DNA from: Chryseobacterium gleum
GTDB taxonomy: Bacteria > Bacteroidota > Bacteroidia > Flavobacteriales_D > Crocinitomicaceae
DNA length: 9,326 nt
NCBI GenBank assembly: GCA_943326825.2
Contig: CALPUT020000076.1
Span: 1-9,326 of the forward strand
Reading direction: 5' to 3'
The notes below the pieces were generated by a model. That model did not search any database and had not been told where the DNA came from. It saw nothing but the letters and a program-made list of their open reading frames with translations. A program made the position numbers and the translations under genes. Positions 6,326-9,326 of the stretch are shown here, piece after piece (position 1 is the stretch's first letter; each line of letters opens with the position of its first letter).

Positions 6326-6889
6326 TTATATAGTCATAATTTCTTTTTCTTTTACATCTATTAAATCATCAATCTTTTTTATAAATGAATTCGTAATATT
6401 TTGAATTTCAGTTTCAGCTGTTTTAACCATATCTTCAGAAAGTCCATCGTTTTTTAGATCTTTAATCATATCCATAGCGTCTTTACGATGATTACGAATA
6501 ATTACTTTTCCATTTTCCCCTTCTGATTTTGATCGCTTAACTAAATCACGTCTTCTATCTTCAGTTAATGGCGGAACGTTAATAATTAACATTTCACCAT
6601 TATTTTGAGGAGCAAATCCTAAATTGGCATTTATGATTCCTCTTGAAATATCATTAAGAATATTTTTTTCAAATGCCTGAATAGTTATTGTTCTTGCATC
6701 TAAGGTTCCAACATTTGCTACTTTAGTAATAGGAGTCATTGTCCCATAATACTCAACCATTACTCCTTGTATCATACTAGGTGAAGCTTTACCAGCTCTG
6801 ATTTTTGTTAATTCAAAATCTAAATGATCTAATGTTTTTACACCTGAACTTTTAAAATCATCATAAATCATTATCAAATCTTCTGTCAT
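6326..6889 (-). CDS. frr: Ribosome recycling factor
   Basis: The product is 187 residues, the normal size of ribosome recycling factor (RRF), which together with EF-G splits post-termination ribosomes in the cytoplasm. Family blocks visible in order are LTKIRAGKASPSMI (28-40), VEYYGTMTPI (45-54), PPLTEDRRRDLVK (106-118), the helix containing IRNHRKDAMD (131-140) with Arg132, and the terminal KEKEIMTI. The start at 6889 places the three-helix domain at the usual distance from the N-terminus; the Met at residue 7 is a possible alternative. The gene begins 18 nt after pyrH on the same strand and almost certainly shares its transcript. It is convergent with the OmpA-domain gene and ends at the shared hairpin. 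Nothing is unusual. Confidence 0.98.
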   Translation of the reverse strand: MTEDLIMIYDDFKSSGVKTLDHLDFELTKIRAGKASPSMIQGVMVEYYGTMTPITKVANVGTLDARTITIQAFEKNILNDISRGIINANLGFAPQNNGEMLIINVPPLTEDRRRDLVKRSKSEGENGKVIIRNHRKDAMDMIKDLKNDGLSEDMVKTAETEIQNITNSFIKKIDDLIDVKEKEIMTI

Positions 6890-6907
6890 CTCTATTATCT
6901 TTTTCGA

Positions 6908-7615
6908 TTACAAACTTACTATAGTCCCAACTTTATTTCCTTCCATTAAGTGTTTTAAATTCCCTGGAGTATCCATGTCAAAAACAATTATTGGTAGATT
7001 ATTTTCCTTACATAAAGTGATTGCTGTCATATCCATAACTCTCAAATCTTTTTGGAAAACATCATCAAAACTAATTGTTTCATATTTCGTTGCAGTTTTA
7101 TCTTTTTCTGGATCTGCTGTGTAAATTCCATCAACACGAGTTCCTTTTAAAATAACATCCGCATTTATTTCAATTGCTCTTAAAGAAGCTGCTGAATCTG
7201 TTGTAAAGAAAGGATTACCTGTTCCCGCGCCAAAGATCACTACACGACCTTTTTCTAAATGTCGAACAGCTCTTCTTCTTACAAAAGGTTCAGCTATTTC
7301 TTTCATCTCAATAGCAGATTGTAAACGAGTACTAACACCTACTTTTTCTAAAGCGGCTTGTAAAGCCATACTATTTATCATAGTTGCCAACATACCCATG
7401 TAATCTCCATGAGTTCGATCCATTCCTCCTTGTTCAGCCTGAACACCTCTGAATATATTTCCACCACCAATTACAATTGCTACTTCTACACCTAAATCAC
7501 GAATTTCTTTGATTTCTTCAGCATAATTATTTAGACGATTATTATCAATTCCAAATTGTTTATCACCCATAAGTGATTCACCACTAAGCTTTAAAAGAAT
7601 ACGGTTATATTTCAT
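6908..7615 (-). CDS. pyrH: Uridylate kinase (UMP kinase)
   Basis: At 235 residues this is a standard bacterial UMP kinase of the amino-acid-kinase fold. It is a cytoplasmic hexamer that phosphorylates UMP to UDP with ATP in pyrimidine nucleotide synthesis. Visible motifs are LLKLSGESLMG (7-17, with Lys9 and Gly12 in the phosphate-binding loop), VIGGGNIFRG (48-57), DRTHGDYMGMLATMIN (66-81), FGAGTGNPFFTTDSAA (128-143, with Asp140) and LKGTRVDGIYTADP (156-169). It lies 18 nt before frr, a coupling common across bacteria. It is separated from tsf by a terminator and has its own good promoter, so pyrH-frr can be made independently of rpsB-tsf. Confidence 0.98.
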   Translation of the reverse strand: MKYNRILLKLSGESLMGDKQFGIDNNRLNNYAEEIKEIRDLGVEVAIVIGGGNIFRGVQAEQGGMDRTHGDYMGMLATMINSMALQAALEKVGVSTRLQSAIEMKEIAEPFVRRRAVRHLEKGRVVIFGAGTGNPFFTTDSAASLRAIEINADVILKGTRVDGIYTADPEKDKTATKYETISFDDVFQKDLRVMDMTAITLCKENNLPIIVFDMDTPGNLKHLMEGNKVGTIVSL

Positions 7616-7637
7616 TTTTCGTGTTTTTGAGACTGTG

Positions 7638-7669
7638 CAAATATAACTATTTTAGACTGTAAGTAGCAA
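7638..7669 (-). promoter_or_regulatory. Promoter of pyrH-frr, Bacteroidota type
   Basis: On the minus strand TTG (7669-7667) is followed after 21 bp by TATATTTG (7645-7638), an exact match to TAnnTTTG. The downstream element ends 22 nt before the pyrH ATG at 7615, which predicts a short leader of roughly 15-18 nt. It lies just downstream of the tsf terminator, so it would restart transcription for pyrH and frr. No transcript evidence is available here. Confidence 0.65.
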
Positions 7670-7721
7670 TATTCAAGCGTTTTTTTAGTGAAATGTAAAG
7701 TTTAAAAATTTTCTGCCAAAC

Positions 7722-7752
7722 AAAAAAAAGGCTGAATCAAATGACTCAGCCT
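7722..7752 (-). terminator. Intrinsic terminator of the rpsB-tsf transcript
   Basis: Read on the minus strand, AGGCTGAGTC (7752-7743) pairs with GATTCAGCCT (7738-7729) across a 4-nt loop. That gives a 10-bp stem with one G-T wobble, followed directly by a run of eight Ts (7729-7722, counting the last stem base). It begins 21 nt after the tsf stop codon. This is a textbook intrinsic terminator that separates rpsB-tsf from pyrH-frr. Confidence 0.92.
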
Positions 7753-7773
7753 ATCCAAATATTTTAATTAAGA

Positions 7774-8604
7774 CTAGCTTAAAGAAAAACGTTTAAATTC
7801 AGTAATTGTTAAACCTTTTTCAGCTGTTGCTAAAAATTGTTCTACTGTAACTTTATTATCTCTAATAAATTGTTGACTTAACAAAGTGCTTTCTTGGAAA
7901 AATTTGTTTAATCTACCTTGAGCGATTTTCTCAGCCATTTCTGCTGGTTTACCTTCTTGGATAGCTAATTCTTTTCCAACTTCTAATTCACGCTCAATTG
8001 TACGAGCATCAACTCCATCTTTGTTTAAAGCAATTGGATTCATAGCTGCAACTTGCATTGCAACTTGTTTACCTGCTTCTTCAGCATCATTAGAGTTGCT
8101 ATTTAAAGCAACTAAAGTAGCCAATTGGTTTCCTGGGTGGTTATAAGAAACCACTTTATTAGCAGAAACTTTAGAATATCCAGAGATAACTAATTTCTCA
8201 CCAATTACACCAATTTGCTCAGTAATTTTATCTTCAATAGTTAATTTTGCATCGTAAGACAATGCTAATAACTCTTCAACTGAATTTGGTAAATTTGTCA
8301 AAGCAACATCAACGATTGATTGAACAAAGTTTCTGAAGTTTTCATTTTTCGCAACGAAATCAGTCTCACAGTTCAATGTTAAAATGATACCTGTACTTCC
8401 TTCTCCGTTTGTTTGAGCGAAAATTACACCTTCTTTTGCCTCGTTTTCACCACGTTTAGCCGCGATTTTTTGACCTTTTTTACGTAAAATATCGACTGCT
8501 TGTTCGAAATCTCCATTTGCTTCAACTAACGCATTTTTGCAGTCCATCATACCTGCACCTGTTTGTTGACGTAATTTATTTACTTCTGAAGCTGTGATTG
8601 CCAT
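7774..8604 (-). CDS. tsf: Elongation factor Ts
   Basis: The 276-residue product is elongation factor Ts, the cytoplasmic exchange factor that releases GDP from EF-Tu. The N-terminal UBA-like domain (residues 1-52) has the signature VNKLRQQTGAGMMDCKNAL, followed by ILRKKGQKIAAKR. The EF-Tu-contacting motif TDFVAKNENF is at 81-90. The second dimerisation half follows, with VAMQVAAMNPIAL (about 183-195) and a C-terminal block around LLSQQFIRD and VEQFLA. Length is typical of the Bacteroidota form. The gene starts 20 nt after the rpsB stop codon, the almost universal rpsB-tsf pair, and is closed by the hairpin downstream. Confidence 0.98.
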   Translation of the reverse strand: MAITASEVNKLRQQTGAGMMDCKNALVEANGDFEQAVDILRKKGQKIAAKRGENEAKEGVIFAQTNGEGSTGIILTLNCETDFVAKNENFRNFVQSIVDVALTNLPNSVEELLALSYDAKLTIEDKITEQIGVIGEKLVISGYSKVSANKVVSYNHPGNQLATLVALNSNSNDAEEAGKQVAMQVAAMNPIALNKDGVDARTIERELEVGKELAIQEGKPAEMAEKIAQGRLNKFFQESTLLSQQFIRDNKVTVEQFLATAEKGLTITEFKRFSLS

Positions 8605-8624
8605 AGCTAAAAATTATTTAAAAA

Positions 8625-9326
8625 TTAATCTTCTTTTGTTTGTGCCTCACCTGAAGCAGCTACTTCTTCTGTTTTAGCAGCTTTTGAAGCAGCCTCTTCG
8701 TCAGAATCAGTTTTATCTTTAGAGTTTTTACGCTCTTCTAAACCTTCTTTAATTGCTCCTGTAATAGCTTCTAATACTACTGCGATTGATTTCGTAGCAT
8801 CATCATTAGAAGGAATTGGGAAATCAACTAAACGAGGATTTGAGTTTGTATCAACCATCGCAAAAGTAGGGATACCTAATCTTTTAGCTTCAGCTAATGC
8901 AATATGCTCTTTTAAGATATCAACGATGAAAATAGCAGCTGGTTGACGAGTCATATCAGCGATAGATCCAAAGTTTTTCTCTAATTTCTCTCTTGTACGA
9001 GTTTTGAATAATTTCTCTCTTTTATTCAATGTCTCCCAAGTACCATCCGTTTTCATTTTATCAATCGTAGTCATTTTACGGATTGACTTTCTTGTCGTTT
9101 GGAAGTTAGTTAACATACCACCCGTCCATCTTTCAGTAACGAAAGGCATGTTTAACTCTTTCACTTTATCAGTGATAATTTCTTTAGCTTGTTTTTTTGT
9201 AGCAACAAAAAGAACTTTTTTACCCGACTTAGCAATTTGTTTCATTGCCGCACACGCTTGATCAAGATGTGCAATTGTCTTATTTAAATCAATGATATGG
9301 ATACCTTTTTTTTCTTCAAAGATATA
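8625..9326 (-). CDS. rpsB: 30S ribosomal protein S2, 5' end outside the window
   Basis: The minus strand is open from the right edge to the stop at 8627-8625, giving 234 codons of ribosomal protein S2 of the small subunit. The first visible residues, YIFEEKKGIHIIDLNKT, belong to the conserved N-terminal part. About 35 residues, including the usual AGVHFGH motif, should therefore lie beyond 9326, and the Met at 9245 is internal. Other S2 blocks are KKVLFVATKKQAKEII, ERWTGGMLTNFQTTRKSI, PAAIFIVDILKEHIALAEA and IPTFAMVDTNSNP. The C-terminus has a low-complexity Glu/Lys/Ala/Ser tail of about 35 residues, from ERKNSKDKTDSDEEA to the end, likely disordered. It is followed after 20 nt by tsf, in one transcript. 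Confidence 0.97.
   Translation of the reverse strand, partial: YIFEEKKGIHIIDLNKTIAHLDQACAAMKQIAKSGKKVLFVATKKQAKEIITDKVKELNMPFVTERWTGGMLTNFQTTRKSIRKMTTIDKMKTDGTWETLNKREKLFKTRTREKLEKNFGSIADMTRQPAAIFIVDILKEHIALAEAKRLGIPTFAMVDTNSNPRLVDFPIPSNDDATKSIAVVLEAITGAIKEGLEERKNSKDKTDSDEEAASKAAKTEEVAASGEAQTKED

Noticed and set aside
9004..9261. Plus-strand open frame opposite rpsB
   Set aside because: It is antisense to conserved ribosomal protein S2 coding sequence; the S2 reading is certain.

Overview
This AT-rich window is most likely from the Bacteroidota, probably the order Flavobacteriales. Three things point that way. The proteins rich in Lys, Asn, Ile and Phe match low GC. The gene order rpsB-tsf-pyrH-frr has its best promoter in the Bacteroidota form (TTG, spacer, TAnnTTTG). 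The plus-strand pair looks like a DUF4403 lipoprotein and a Bacteroidota-style OmpA protein. A narrower guess (Crocinitomicaceae/Fluviicola-like) is only an impression.

Left third (1-3565, minus strand): two related DabA-type genes (DUF2309/UPF0753, the catalytic-like subunit of the DAB inorganic-carbon uptake system) are transcribed right to left. The complete copy (1088-3565) is first. A short predicted exported protein with no recognised family follows (635-1012). The second dabA-like gene (1-557) comes last and runs off the left edge; it appears only as an open translation on the minus strand. Over about 170 aligned residues the two copies are roughly half identical by hand count, so the duplication is old. 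The complete copy keeps all four expected zinc/active-site residues. No dabB (NuoL-like membrane partner) is visible. 

Middle (3566-6312): a 102-bp divergent intergenic region carries a perfect 9-bp-arm dyad. It separates dabA from a plus-strand pair: a 462-residue envelope lipoprotein and, 32 bp later, a secreted OmpA-domain protein. The pair ends in a very strong inverted repeat that also faces the convergent frr gene, so it probably terminates both transcripts.

Right third (6326-9326, minus strand): a conserved translation/nucleotide cluster transcribed right to left. It holds rpsB (5' end beyond the window) and tsf, closed by a clear intrinsic terminator, then pyrH and frr with their own promoter. 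This is ordinary core genome.

I see no tRNA, rRNA, insertion sequence, CRISPR array or phage genes. The part most worth attention is the tandem dabA locus with its small exported protein and the palindrome in front of it.
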